NCBI RefSeq assembly: GCF_051020975.1
Contig: NW_027478159.1
Coordinates: 5,286,501 to 5,350,500 of the forward strand
Length of the DNA stretch: 64,000 nucleotides
Reading direction: 5' to 3'
From: Osmia lignaria lignaria
Lineage: Eukaryota > Arthropoda > Insecta > Hymenoptera > Megachilidae
Part shown: piece by piece, positions 38,559-51,696 of the stretch
How positions within the stretch are numbered: the stretch's first letter is position 1
How the letters are laid out: every line of letters starts with the position of its first letter
Notes under the pieces: model-generated
The model's input: the letters and a program-made list of their open reading frames with translations, nothing else
Told to the model about the DNA's origin: nothing
The model's database searches: none
Program-made: the position numbers and the translations under genes

Positions 38559-39524
38559 GATCAGATGCGTAGTTCTCGAGATATATCAAGATATTTAAAA
38601 GTTCCGAAGCCGCACCAACATAATAGAGATTCAGTAACACCGTGGCCCCTTTCTTTGAGATAACTCTGCACTAGTGCGAGCCGCAAATGCCACTTCCAGT
38701 TTAGCTGTGCAGAAGAAGAACAACAAGAAGAAGAAATATCTCGAAATATGTCCGTCAGGCCCCTTCCCTTAAGATAAATCTGCAAATATCTCGGAAACGA
38801 AGCGAGCTATGGCAAAATGTTAAGAGACCTTTTTTGTAGAGAATTAAGTTTCCTGCTTTTTATGTTCTATGATATTTTTTGATCACATGCGTAGTTCTCG
38901 AGATATATCAAGATATTTAAAAGTTCCGAAGCCGCACCAACATAATAGAGATACAGAAACACCGTGGCCCCTTTCTTTGAGATAACTCTGTACTATTGCG
39001 AGCTGGAAATGACACTTCCAGTTTAGCAGTGCAGAACAAGAACAACAAGAAGAAGAAATATCTCGAAATATGTCCGTCAGGCCCCTTCCCTTGAGATAAA
39101 TCTGCAAATATCTCGGAAACGAAGCGAGCTATGGCAAAATGTTAAGAGACATTATTTGTAGAGAATTAAGTTTCCCACTTCGTATGTTCTATGATATTTT
39201 TTGATCAGATGCGTAGTTCTCGAGATATATCGAGATATTTAAAAGTTCCAAAGCCGCACCAACATAATAGAGACACAGAAACACCGTGGCCCCTTTCTTT
39301 GAGATAACTCTGCACAGTTGCGAGCTGCAAATGCCACTTCCAGCTTAGCTGTGCAGAAGAAGAACAACAAGAAGAAGAAATATCTCCAAATATGTCCGTC
39401 AGGCCCCTTCCCTTGAGATAAATCTGCAAATATCTCGGAAACGAAGCGAGCTATGGCAAAATGTTAAGAGACGTTTTTTGTAGAGAATTATGTTTCCTAC
39501 AATTTATGTTCTATGATATTTTTT
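38559..39524. repeat. Three-unit block with TTCCTGCTTTTTATG, copy 2 (offset 6115)
   Basis: Same order as 32444-33409, with private changes CTGTACTATT, AATGACAC and AGAACAAGAAC in the middle unit. Confidence 0.72.
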
Positions 39525-40168
39525 GATCAGATGCGTAGTTTTCGAGATATATCGAGATATTTAAAAGTTCCGAAGGCGCACCAACATAATAGAGATTCAG
39601 AAACACCGTGGCCCCTTTCTTTGAGATAACTCTGCACTAGTGCGAGCCGCAAATGCCACTTCCAGCTTAGCTGTGCAGAAGAAGAACAACAAGAAGAAGA
39701 AATATCTCGAAATATGTCCGTCAGGCCCCTTCCCTTGAGATAAATCTGCAAATATCTCGGAAACGAAGCGAGCTATGGCAAAATGTTAAGAGACCTTTTT
39801 TGTAGAGAATTAAGTTTCCTACTTTTTGCGTTCTATGATATTTTTTGATCAGATGCGTAGTTCTCGAGATATATCAAGATATTTAAAAGTTCCGAAGCCG
39901 CACCAACATAATAGAGATTCAGTAACACCGTGGCCCCTTTCTTTGAGATAACTCTGCACTAGTGCGAGCCGCAAATGCAACTTCCAGCTTAGCTGTGCAG
40001 AAGAAGAACAACAAGAAGAAGAAATATCTCGAAATATGTCCGTCAGGCCCCTTCCCTTAAGATAAATCTGCAAATATCTCGGAAACGAAGCGAGCTGTGG
40101 CAAAATGTTAAGAGACATTATTTGTAGAGAATTAAGTTTCCCACTTCTTATGTTCTATGATATTTTTT

Positions 40169-41778
40169 GATCAGATGCGTAGTTCTCGAGATATATCGAG
40201 ATATTTAAAAGTACCGAAGCCGCACCAACATAATAGAGATACAGAAACACCGTGGCCCCTTTCTATGAGATAACTCTGCACTATTGCGAGCTGTAAATGC
40301 CACTTCCAGCTTAGCTGTGCAGAAGAAGAACAACAAGAAGAAGAAATATCTCGAAATATGTCCGTCAGGCCCCTTCCCTTGAGATAAATCTGCAAATATC
40401 TCGGAAACGAAGCGAGCTATGGCAAAATGTTAAGAGACATTATTTGTAGAGAATTAAGTTTCCCACTTCTTATGTTCTATGATATTTTTTGATCAGATGC
40501 GTAGTTCTCGAGATATATCGAGATATTTAAAAGTTCCGAAGCCGCACCAACATAATAGAGATACAGAAACACCGTGGCCCCTTTCTATGAGATAACTCTG
40601 CACTATTGCGAGCTGTAAATGCCACTTCCAGCTTAGCTGTGCAGAAGAAGAACAACAAGAAGAAGAAATATCTCGAAATATGTCCGTCAGGCCCCTTCCC
40701 TTGAGATAAATCTGCAAATATCTCGGAAACGAAGCGAGCTATGGCAAAATGTTAAGAGACCTTTTTTGTAGAGAATTAAGTTTCCTACTTTTTGCGTTCT
40801 ATGATATTTTTTGATCAGATGCGTAGTTCTCGAGGTATATCAAGATATTTAAAAGTTCCGAAGCCGCACCAACATAATAGAGATTCAGTAACACCGTGGC
40901 CCCTTTCTTTGAGGTAACTCTGCACTAGTGCGAGCCGCAAATGCAACTTCCAGCTTAGCTGTGCAGAAGAAGACCAACAAGAAGAAGAAATATCTCGAAA
41001 TATGTCCGTCAGGCCCCTTCCCTTAAGATAAATCTGCAAATATCTCGGAAACGAAGCGAGCTATGGCAAAATGTTAAGAGACATTATTTGTAGAGAATTA
41101 AGTTTCCCACTTCTTATGTTCTATGATATTTTTTGATCAGATGCGTAGTTCTCGAGATATATCGAGATATTTAAAAGTTCCGAAGCCGCACCAACATAAT
41201 AGAGATACAGAAACACCGTGGCCCCTTTCTATGAGATAACTCTGCACTATTGCGAGCTGTAAATGCCACTTCCAGCTTAGCTGTGCAGAAGAAGAACAAC
41301 AAGAAGAAGAAATATCTCGAAATATGTCCGTCAGGCCCCTTCCCTTGAGATAAATCTGCAAATATCTCGGAAACGAAGCGAGCTATGGCAAAATGTTAAG
41401 AGACCTTTTTTGTAGAGAATTAAGTTTCCTACTTTTTGCGTTCTATGATATTTTTTGATCAGATGCGTAGTTCTCGAGATATATCGAGATATTTAAAAGT
41501 TCCGAAGCCGCACCAACATAATAGAGATACAGAAACACCGTGGCCCCTTTCTATGAGATAACTCTGCACTATTGCGAGCTGTAAATGCCACTTCCAGCTT
41601 AGCTGTGCAGAAGAAGAACAACAAGAAGAAGAAATATCTCGAAATATGTCCGTCAGGCCCCTTCCCTTGAGATAAATCTGCAAATATCTCGGAAACGAAG
41701 CGAGCTATGGCAAAATGTTAAGAGACCTTTTTTGTAGAGAATTAAGTTTCCTACTTTTTGCGTTCTATGATATTTTTT
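40169..41778. repeat. Run of near-identical TATGAGATA units
   Basis: Four of five units (from 40169, 40491, 41135 and 41457) are almost the same TTCTATGAGATA unit with a TTCTCGAG..ATATCGAG head. The fifth (from 40813) is a GATTCAGTAAC/AAATGCAAC unit, closely related to that from 39847. This is a local expansion of one unit type. Confidence 0.75.
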
Positions 41779-42097
41779 GATCAGATGCGTAGTTCTCGAG
41801 ATATATCAAGATATTTAAAAGTTCCGAAGCCGCACCAACATAATAGAGGTACAGAAACACCGTGGACCCTTTCTTTGAGATAACTCTGCACTAGTGCGAG
41901 CCGCAAATGCCACTTCCAGCTTAGCTGTGCAGAAGAAGAACAACAAGAAGAAATATCTCGAAATATGTCCGTCAGGCCCCTTCCCTTGAGATAAATCTGC
42001 AAATATCTCGGAAACGAAGCGAGCTATGGCAAAATGTTAAGAGACCTTTTTTGTAGAGAATTAAGTTTCCTACTTTTTATGTTCTATGATATTTTTT
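41779..42097. repeat. 319-bp unit with type B head
   Basis: The head is TTCTCGAG..ATATCAAG, so the GAA contraction has been moved onto a different head. Also carries ATAGAGGTACAG and the first GTGGACCC in the window. Followed by a TTCTTGAGATAT unit. Confidence 0.9.
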
Positions 42098-42720
42098 GAT
42101 CAGATGCGTAGTTCTTGAGATATATCAAGATAGTTAAAAGTTCCGAAGCCGCACCAACATAATAGAGATACAGAAACACCGTGGCCCCTTTCTTTGAGAT
42201 AACTCTGCACTATTGCGAGCTGCAAATGCCACTTCCAGCTTAGCTGTGCAGAAGAAGAACAACAAGAAGAAGAAATATCTCCAAATATGTCCGTCAGGCC
42301 CCTTCTCTTGAGATAAATCTGCAAATATCTCGGAAACCAAGCGAGCTGTGGCAAAATGTTAAGAGACCTTTTTGGTAGAGAATTAAGTTTCGTACTTTTT
42401 ATGTTCTATGATATTTTTTGATCAGATGCGTAGTTCTCGAGATATATCAAGATATTTAAAAGTTCCGAAGCCGCACCAACATAATAGAGATACAGAAACA
42501 CCGTGGCCCCTTTCTTTGAGATAACTCTGCACTATTGCGAGCTGCAAATGCCACTTCCAGCTTAGCTGTGCAGAAGAAGAACAACAAGAAGAAGAAATAT
42601 CTCGAAATATGTCCGTCAGGCCCCTTCCCTTGAGATAAATCTGCAAATATCTCGGAAACGAAGCGAGCTATGGCAAAATGTTAAGAGACCTTTTTTGTAG
42701 AGAATTAAGTTTCCTACTTT
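42098..42720. repeat. Two-unit segment, right copy (offset 5793)
   Basis: As 36305-36927, with private CCCCTTCTCTTGAG and TTTCGTACTTTTT. The next tail differs (TTTTTGCGTTC). Confidence 0.75.
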
Positions 42721-43990
42721 TTGCGTTCTATGATATTTTTTGATCAGATGCGTAGTTCTCGAGATATATCAAGATATTTAAAAGTTCCGAAGCCGCACCA
42801 ACATAATAGAGATTCAGTAACACCGTGGCCCCTTTCTTTGAGATAACTCTGCACTAGTGCGAGCCGCAAATGCAACTTCCAGCTTAGCTGTGCAGAAGAA
42901 GAACAACAAGAAGAAGAAATATCTCGAAATATGTCCGTCAGGCCCCTTCCCTTAAGATAAATCTGCAAATATCTCGGAAACGAAGCGAGCTATGGGAAAA
43001 TGTTGAGAGACCTTTTTTGTAGAGAATTAAGTTTCCTACTTTTTCTGTTCTATGATATTTTTTGATCACATGCGTAGTTCTCGAGATATATCAAGATATT
43101 TAAAAGTTCCGAAGCCGCACCAACATAATAGAGATACAGAAACACCGTGGCCCCTTTCTTTGAGATAACTCTGCACTATTGCGAGATGTAAATGCCACTT
43201 GCAGCTTAGCTGTGCAGAAGAAGAACAACACGAAGAAGAAATATCTCGAAATATGTCCGTCAGGCCACTTCCCTTGAGATAAATCTGCAAATATCTCGGA
43301 AACGAAGCGAGCTATGGCAAAATGTTAAGAGACCTTTTTTGTAGAGAAATAAGTTTCCTACTTTTTATGTTCTATGATATTTTTTGATCAGATGCGTAGT
43401 TCTCGAGATATATCAAGATAGTTAAAAGTTCCGAAGCCGCACCAACATAATAGAGATACAGAAACACCGTGGCCCCTTTCTTTGAGATAACTCTTCACTA
43501 TTGCGAGATGTAAATGCCACTTCCAGCTTAGCTGTGCAGAAGAAGAACAACACGAAGAAGAAATATCTCGAAATATGTCCGTCAGGCCCCTCCCCTTGAG
43601 ATAAATCTGCAAATATCTCGGAAACGAAGCGAGCTATGGCAAAATGTTAAGAGACCTTTTTTGTAGAGAATTAAGTTTCCTACTTTTTATGTTCTATGAT
43701 ATTTTTTGATCAGATGCGTAGTTCTCGAGATATATCAAGATATTTAAAAGTTCCGAAGCCGCACCAACATAATAGAGATACAGAAACACCGTGGACCCTT
43801 TCTTTGAGATAACTCTGCACTATTGCGAGCTGCAAATGCCACTTCCAGCTTAGCTGTGCAGAAGAAGAACAACAAGAAGAAGAAATATCTCGAAATATGT
43901 CCGTCAGGCCCCTTCCCTTGAGATGTATCTGCAAATATCTCGGAAACGAAGCGAGCTATGGCAAAATGTTAAGAGACCTTTTTTGTAGAG
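42721..43990. repeat. Four-unit block, left copy (offset 10614)
   Basis: Order: AAATGCAAC with GGGAAAATGTTGAG; CACTTGCAGC with GAGAAATAAG; AAGATAGTTAAAAG with CTCTTCACTATT; GTGGACCC with GATGTATCTGC. The same four units in order lie at 53335-54604. A shorter version with the second unit missing is at 45318-46186. Confidence 0.82.
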
Positions 43991-46283
43991 AATTATGTTT
44001 CCTACAATTTATGTTCTATGATATTTTTTGATCAGAAGCGTAGTTTTCGAGATATATCGAGATATTTAAAAGTTCCGAAGCCGCACCAACATAATAGAGA
44101 TACAGAAACACCGTGGCCCCTTTCTTTGAGATAACTCTGCACTAGTGCGAGCCGCAAATGCCACTTCCAGCTTAGCTGTGCAGAAGAAGAACAACAAGAA
44201 GACGAAATATCTCCAAATATGTCCGTCAGGCCCCTTCCCTTGAGATAAATCTGCAAATATCTCGGAAACCAAGCGAGCTGTGGCAAAATGTTAAGAGACC
44301 TTTTTGGTAGAGAATTAAGTTTCCTACTTTTTATGTTCTATGATATTTTTTGATCAGATGCGTAGTTCTCGAGATATATCAAGATATTTAAAAGTTCCGA
44401 AGCCGCACCAACATAATAGAGATACAGAAACACCGTGGCCCCTTTCTTTGAGATAACTCTGCACTATTGCGAGCTGCAAATGCCACTTCCAGCTTAGCTG
44501 TGCAGAAGAAGAACAACAAGAAGAAGAAATATCTCCAAATATGTCCGTCAGGCCCCTTCCCTTGAGATAAATCTGCAAATATCTCGGAAACGAAGCGAGC
44601 TATGGCAAAATGTTAAGAGACGTTTTTTGTAGAGAATTATGTTTCCTACAATTTATGTTCTATGATATTTTTTGATCAGAAGCGTAGTTTTCGAGATATA
44701 TCGAGATATTTAAAAGTTCCGAAGCCGCACCAACATAATAGAGATTCAGAAACACCGTGGCCCCTTTCTTTGAGATAACTCTGCACTGGTGCGAGCCGCA
44801 AATGCCACTACCAGCTTAGCTGTGCAGAAGAAGAACAACAAGAAGAAGAAATATCTCGAAATATGTCCGTCAGGCCCCTTCCCTTGAGATAAATCTGCAA
44901 ATATCTCGGAAACGAAGCGAGCTATGGCAAAATGTTAAGAGACCTTTTTTGTAGAGAATTAAGTTTCCTACTTTTTGTGTTCTATGATATTTTTTGATCA
45001 GATGCGTAGTTCTCGAGATATATCAAGATATTTAAAAGTTCCGAAGCCGCACCAACATAATAGAGATACAGAAACACCGTGGCCCCTTTCTATGAGATAA
45101 CTCTGCACTATTGCGAGCTGTAAATGCCACTTCCAGCTTAGCTGTGCAGAAGAAGAACAACAAGAAGAAGAAATATCTCGAAATATGTCCGTCAGGCCCC
45201 TTCCCTTGAGATAAATCTGCAAATATCTCGGAAACGAAGCGAGCTATGGCAAAATGTTAAGAGACCTTTTTTGTAGAGAATTAAGTTTCCTACTTTTTGC
45301 GTTCTATGATATTCTTTGATCAGATGCGTAGTTCTCGAGATATATCAAGATATTTAAAAGTTCCGAAGCCGCACCAACATAATAGAGATTCAGTAACACC
45401 GTGGCCCCTTTCTTTGAGATAACTCTGCACTAGTGCGAGCCGCAAATGCAACTTCCAGCTTAGCTGTGCAGAAGAAGAACAACAAGAAGAAGAAATATCT
45501 CGAAATATGTCCGTCAGGCCCCTTCCCTTAAGATAAATCTGCAAATATCTCGGAAACGAAGCGAGCTATGGCAAAATGTTAAGAGACCTTTTTTGTAGAG
45601 AATTAAGTTTCCTACTTTTTATGTTCTATGATATTTTTTGATCAGATGCGTAGTTCTTGAGATATATCAAGATAGTTAAAAGTTCCGAAGCCGCACCAAC
45701 ATAATAGAAATACAGAAACACCGTGGCCCCTTTCTTTGAGATAACTCTTCACTATTGCGAGATGTAAATGCCACTTCCAGCTTAGCTGTGCAGAAGAAGA
45801 ACAACACGAAGAAGAAATATCTCGAAATATGTCCGTCAGGCCCCTTCCCTTGAGATAAATCTGCAAATATCTCGGAAACGAAGCGAGCTATGGCAAAATG
45901 TTAAGAGACGTTTTTTGTAGAGAATTAAGTTTCCTACTTTTTATGTTCTATGATATTTTTTGATCAGATGCGTAGTTCTCGAGATATATCAAGATATTTA
46001 AAAGTTCCGAAGCCGCACCAACATAATAGAGATACAGAAACACCGTGGACCCTTTCTTTGAGATAACTCTGCACTATTGCGAGCTGCAAATGCCACTTCC
46101 AGCTTAGCTGTGCAGAAGAAGAACAACAAGAAGAAGAAATATCTCGAAATATGTCCGTCAGGCCCCTTCCCTTGAGATGTATCTGCAAATATCTCGGAAA
46201 CGAAGCGAGCTATGGCAAAATGTTAAGAGACCTTTTTTGTAGAGAATTATGTTTCCTACAATTTATGTTCTATGATATTTCTT

Positions 46284-46602
46284 GATCAGAAGCGTAGTTT
46301 TCGAGATATATCGAGATATTTAAAAGTTCCGAAGCCGCACCAACATAATAGAGATACACAAACACCGTGGCCCCTTTCTTTGAGATAACTCTGCACTAGT
46401 GCGAGCCGCAAATGCCACTTCCAGCTTAGCTGTGCAGAAGAAGAACAACAAGAAGAAATATCTCGAAATATGTCCGTCAGGCCCCTTCCCTTGAGATAAA
46501 TCTGCAAATATCTCGGAAACGAAGCGAGCTATGGCAAAATGTTAAGAGACCTTTTTTGTAGAGAATTAAGTTTCCTACTTTTTATGTTGTATGATATTTT
46601 TT
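46284..46602. repeat. 319-bp unit
   Basis: Type A head, private GATACACAAACACC; preceded by TATTTCTTGATCAG. Confidence 0.9.
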
Positions 46603-46924
46603 GATCAGATGCGTAGTTCTCGAGATATATCAAGATATTTAAAAGTTCCGAAGCCGCACCAACATAATAGAGATACAGAAACACCGTGGCCCCTTTCTTT
46701 GAGATAACTCTGCACTATTGCGAGCTGCAAATGCCACTTCCAGCTTAGCTGTGCAGAAGAAGAACAACAAGAAGAAGAAATATCTCGAAATATGTCCGTC
46801 AGGCCCCTTCCCTTGAGATAAATCTGCAAATATCTCGGAAAGGAAGCGAGCTATGGCAAAATGTTAAGAGACGTTTTCTGTAGAGAATTATGTTTCCTAC
46901 AATTTATGTTCTATGATATTTTTT

Positions 46925-47243
46925 GATCAGAAGCGTAGTTTTCGAGATATATCGAGATATTTAAAATTTCCGAAGCCGCACCAACATAATAGAGATTCAG
47001 AAACACCGTGGCCCCTTTCTTTGAGATAACTCTGCACTAGTGCGAGCCGCAAATGCCACTTCCAGCTTAGCTGTGCAGAAGAAGAACAACAAGAAGAAAT
47101 ATCTCGAAATATGTCCGTCAGGCCCCTTCCCTTGAGATAAATCTGCAAATATCTCGGAAACGAAGCGAGCTATGGCAAAATGTTAAGAGACCTTTTTTGT
47201 AGAGAATTAAGTTTCCTACTTTTTATGTTCTATGATATTTTTC
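46925..47243. repeat. 319-bp unit
   Basis: Type A head with TTTAAAATTTCCG and GATTCAG, one unit after the previous 319-bp unit. Confidence 0.9.
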
Positions 47244-47887
47244 GATCAGATGCGTAGTTCTCAAGATATATCAAGATATTTAAAAGTTCCGACGCCGCAC
47301 CAACATAATAGAGATACAGAAACACCGTGGACCCTTTCTTTGAGATAACTCTGCACTATTGCGAGCTGCAAATGCCACTTCCAGCTTAGCTGTGCAGAAG
47401 AAGAACAACAAGAAGAAGAAATATCTCGAAATATGTCCGTCAGGCCCCTTCCCTTGAGATGTATCTGCAAATATCTCGGAAACGAAGCGAGCTATGGCAA
47501 AATGTTAAGAGACCTTTTTTGTAGAGAATTATGTTTCCTACAATTTATGTTCTATGAGATTTTTTGATCAGAAGCGTAGTTTTCGAGATATATCGAGATA
47601 TTTAAAAGTTCCGAAGCCGCACCAACATAATTGAGATACAGAAACACCGTGGCCCCTTTCTTTGAGATAACTCTGCACTAGTGCGAGCCGCAAATGCCAC
47701 TTCCAGCTTAGCTGTGCAGAAGAAGAACAACAAGAAGAAGAAATATCTCGAAATATGTCCGTCAGGCCCCTTCCCTTGAGATAAATCTGCAAATATCTCG
47801 GAAACGAAGCGAGCTATGGCAAAATGTTAAGAGACCTTTTTTGTAGAGAATTATGTTTCCTACAATTTATGTTGTATGATATTTTTT

Positions 47888-48206
47888 GATCCGAAGCGTA
47901 GTTTTCGAGATATATCGAGATATTTAAAAGTTCCGAAGCCGCACCAACATAATAGAGATACAGAAACACCGTGGCCCCTTTCTTTGAGATAACTCTGCAC
48001 TAGTGCGAGCCGCAAATGCCACTTCCAGCTTAGCTGTGCAGAAGAAGAACAACAAGAAGAAATATCTTGAAATATGTCCGTCAGGCCCCTTCCCTTGAGA
48101 TAAATCTGCAAATATCTCGGAAACAAAGCGAGCTATGGGAAAATGTTAAGAGACGTTTTTTGTAGAGAATTATGTTTCCTACAATTTATGTTCTATCATA
48201 TTTTTT
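47888..48206. repeat. 319-bp unit with GATCCGAAG head
   Basis: Carries GATCCGAAGCG, ATCTTGAAATATG, GGAAACAAAGCG and CTATGGGAAAATG. Its near-copies are at 52071 and 57220. Confidence 0.9.
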
Positions 48207-49060
48207 GATCAGAAGCGTAGTTTTCGAGATATATCGAGATATATAAAATTTCCGAAGCCGCACCAACATAATAGAGATTCAGAAACACCGTGGCCCCTTT
48301 CTTTGAGATAACTCTGCACTAGTGCGAGCCGCAAATGCCACTTCCAGCTTAGCTGTGCAGAAGAAGAACAACTAGAAGAAGAAATATCTCGAAATATGTC
48401 CGTCAGGCCCCTTCCCTTGAGATGTATCTGCAAATATCTCGGAAACGAAGCGAGCTATGGCAAAATGTTAATAGACCTTTTTTGTAGAGAATTATGTTTC
48501 CTACAATTTATGTTCTATGATATTTTTTGATCAGAAGCGTAGTTTTCGAGATATATCGAGATATTTAAAATTTCCGAAGCCGCACCAACATAATAGAGAT
48601 ACAGAAACACCGTGGCCCCTTTCTTTGAGATAACTCTGCACTATTGCGAGCTGCAAATGCCATTTCCAGCTTAGCTGTGCAGAAGAGGAACAACAAGAAG
48701 AAGAAATATCTCCAAATATGTCCGTCAGGCCCCTTCCCTTGAGATAAATCTGCAAATATCTCGGAAACGAAGCGAGCTATGGCAAAATGTTAAGAGACCT
48801 TTTTTGTAGAGAATTAAGTTTCCTACTTTTTATGTTCTATGATATTTTTTGATCAGATGCGTAGTTCTCGAGATATATCAAGATATTTAAAAGTTCCGAA
48901 GCCGCACCAACATAATAGAGATACAGAAACACCGTGGCCCCTTTCTTTGAGATAACTCTGCACTATTGCGAGCTGCAAATGCCACTTCCAGCTTAGCTGT
49001 GCAGAAGAAGAACAACAAGAAGAAGAAATATCTCGAAATATGTCCGTCAGGCCCCTTCCC
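48087..49060. repeat. Three-unit segment tandemly copied 1610 bp on, copy 1
   Basis: The tail of the 319-bp unit (AAACAAAGCG..GGGAAAATG..TTCTATCATATT) plus the following three units. The same series begins again at about 49697. Confidence 0.85.
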
Positions 49061-49696
49061 TTGAGATAAATCTGCAAATATCTCGGAAACGAAGCGAGCT
49101 ATGGCAAAATGTTAAGAGACCTTTTTTGTAGAGAATTAAGTTTCCTACTTTTTGCGTTCTATGATATTTTTTGATCAGATGCGTAGTTCTCGAGATATAT
49201 CAAGATATTTAAAAGTTCCGAAGCCGCACCAACATAATAGAGATTCAGTAACACCGTGGCCCCTTTCTTTGAGATAACTCTGCACTAGTGCGAGCCGCAA
49301 ATGCAACTTCCAGCTTAGCTGTGCAGAAGAAGAACAACAAGAAGAAGAAATATCTCGAAATATGTCCGTCAGGCCCCTTCCCTTAAGATAAATCTGCAAA
49401 TATCTCGGAAACGAAGCGAGCTATGGGAAAATGTTGAGAGACCTTTTTTGTAGAGAATTAAGTTTCCTACTTTTTCTGTTCTATGATATTTTTTGATCAC
49501 ATGCGTAGTTCTCGAGATATATCAAGATATTTAAAAGTTCCGAAGCCGCACCAACATAATAGAGATACAGAAACACCGTGGCCCCTTTCTTTGAGATAAC
49601 TCTGCACTATTGCGAGATGTAAATGCCACTTGCAGCTTAGCTGTGCAGAAGAAGAACAACACGAAGAAGAAATATCTCGAAATATGTCCGTCAGGC

Positions 49697-51021
49697 CACT
49701 TCCCTTGAGATAAATCTGCAAATATCTCGGAAACAAAGCGAGCTATGGGAAAATGTTAAGAGACGTTTTTTGTAGAGAATTATGTTTCCTACAATTTATG
49801 TTCTATCATATTTTTTGATCAGAAGCGTAGTTTTCGAGATATATCGAGATATATAAAATTTCCGAAGCCGCACCAACATAATAGAGATTCAGAAACACCG
49901 TGGCCCCTTTCTTTGAGATAACTCTGCACTAGTGCGAGCCGCAAATGCCACTTCCAGCTTAGCTGTGCAGAAGAAGAACAACAAGAAGAAGAAATATCTC
50001 GAAATATGTCCGTCAGGCCCCTTCCCTTGAGATGTATCTGCAAATATCTCGGAAACGAAGCGAGCTATGGCAAAATGTTAATAGACCTTTTTTGTAGAGA
50101 ATTATGTTTCCTACAATTTATGTTCTATGATATTTTTTGATCAGAAGCGTAGTTTTCGAGATATATCGAGATATTTAAAATTTCCGAAGCCGCACCAACA
50201 TAATAGAGATACAGAAACACCGTGGCCCCTTTCTTTGAGATAACTCTGCACTATTGCGAGCTGCAAATGCCACTTCCAGCTTAGCTGTGCAGAAGAGGAA
50301 CAACAAGAAGAAGAAATATCTCCAAATATGTCCGTCAGGCCCCTTCCCTTGAGATAAATCTGCAAATATCTCGGAAACGAAGCGAGCTATGGCAAAATGT
50401 TAAGAGACCTTTTTTGTAGAGAATTAAGTTTCCTACTTTTTATGTTCTATGATATTTTTTGATCAGATGCGTAGTTCTCGAGATATATCAAGATATTTAA
50501 AAGTTCCGAAGCCGCACCAACATAATAGAGATACAGAAACACCGTGGCCCCTTTCTTTGAGATAACTCTGCACTATTGCGAGCTGCAAATGCCACTTCCA
50601 GCTTAGCTGTGCAGAAGAAGAACAACAAGAAGAAGAAATATCTCGAAATATGTCCGTCAGGCCCCTTCCCTTAAGATAAATCTGCAAATATCTCGGAAAC
50701 GAAGCGAGCTATGGGAAAATGTTGAGAGACCTTTTTTGTAGAGAATTAAGTTTCCTACTTTTTCTGTTCTATGATATTTTTTGATCACCTGCGTAGTTCT
50801 CGAGATATATCAAGATATTTAAAAGTTCCGAAGCCGCACCAACATAATAGAGATACAGAAACACCGTGGCCCCTTTCTTTGAGATAACTCTGCACTATTG
50901 CGAGATGTAAATGCCACTTGCAGCTTAGCTGTGCAGAAGAAGAACAACACGAAGAAGAAATATCTCGAAATATGTCCGTCAGGCCACTTCCCTTGAGATA
51001 AATCTGCAAATATCTCGGAAA
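49697..51021. repeat. Tandem copy 2 with one unit lost by exchange
   Basis: Follows 48087 at an offset of 1610 bp, then shifts to an offset of 1288 bp inside the unit from 50461. That unit has the body of the unit from 48851 (AAATGCCAC up to 50593) and the tail of the unit from 49173 (TTAAG at 50671-50675, then GGGAAAATGTTGAG). One full unit is thus missing while the 322-bp phase is kept. Confidence 0.85.
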
Positions 51022-51696
51022 CGAAGCGAGCTATGGCAAAATGTTAAGAGACCTTTTTTGTAGAGAATTAAGTTTCCTACTTTTTATGTTCTATGATATT
51101 TTTTGATCAGATGCGTAGTTCTCGAGATATATCAAGATATTTAAAAGTTCCGAAGCCGCACCAACATAATAGAGATACAGAAACACCGTGGACCCTTTCT
51201 TTGAGATAACTCTGCACTATTGCGAGCTGCAAATGCCACTTCCAGCTTAGCTGTGCAGAAGAAGAACAACAAGAAAAAGAAATATCTCGAAATATGTCCG
51301 TCAGGCCCCTTCCCTTGAGATAAATCTGCAAATATCTCGGAAACGAAGCGAGCTATGGCAAAATGTTAAGAGACCTTTTTTGTAGAGAATTATGTTTCCT
51401 ACAATTTATGTTGTATGATATTTTTTGATCCGAAGCGTAGTTTTCGAGATATATCGAGATATTTAAAAGTTCCGAAGCCGCACCAACATAATAGAGATAC
51501 AGAAACACCGTGGCCCCTTTCTTTGAGATAACTCTGCACTAGTGCGAGCCGCAAATGCCACTTCCAGCTTAGCTGTGCAGAAGAAGAACAACAAGAAGAA
51601 GAAATATCTCGAAATATGTCCGTCAGGCCCCTTCCCTTGAGATGTATCTGCAAATATCTCGGAAACGAAGCGAGCTATGGCAAAATCTTAAGAGAC

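Larger units (their letters stand above)
16331..41778. repeat. Array zone II (GATTCAG / TATGAGATA / CTGGAAATG variant zone)
   Basis: From about unit 52 onward a new set of variants appears together: GATTCAG (first near 17065), TTCTATGAGATA (first near 17731), CTGGAAATGCCACTTCCAG (first at 16473), CTCCAAATATG, GATCACATGCG, TTTTTGCGTTC and ACATTATTTGTAG. The left border is abrupt. The right border is a gradual mixing zone, so the end coordinate is a convenience. Confidence 0.7.
47514..49733. repeat. Seven-unit segment of a 13-unit period, copy 1 (offset 4183)
   Basis: Includes TTCTATGAGATTTTTTG, the GATCCGAAG 319-bp unit, ATATATAAAATTTCC, GTTAATAGACC, GAAGAGGAAC, AAATGCAAC and CACTTGCAGC. The match to 51697-53916 shows only scattered differences (ATTGAGATAC, CAACTAGAAG, CCATTTCC in this copy). 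It breaks left at AAAATGTT/AAAATCTT and right at AAACAAAG/AAACGAAG. Confidence 0.88.
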
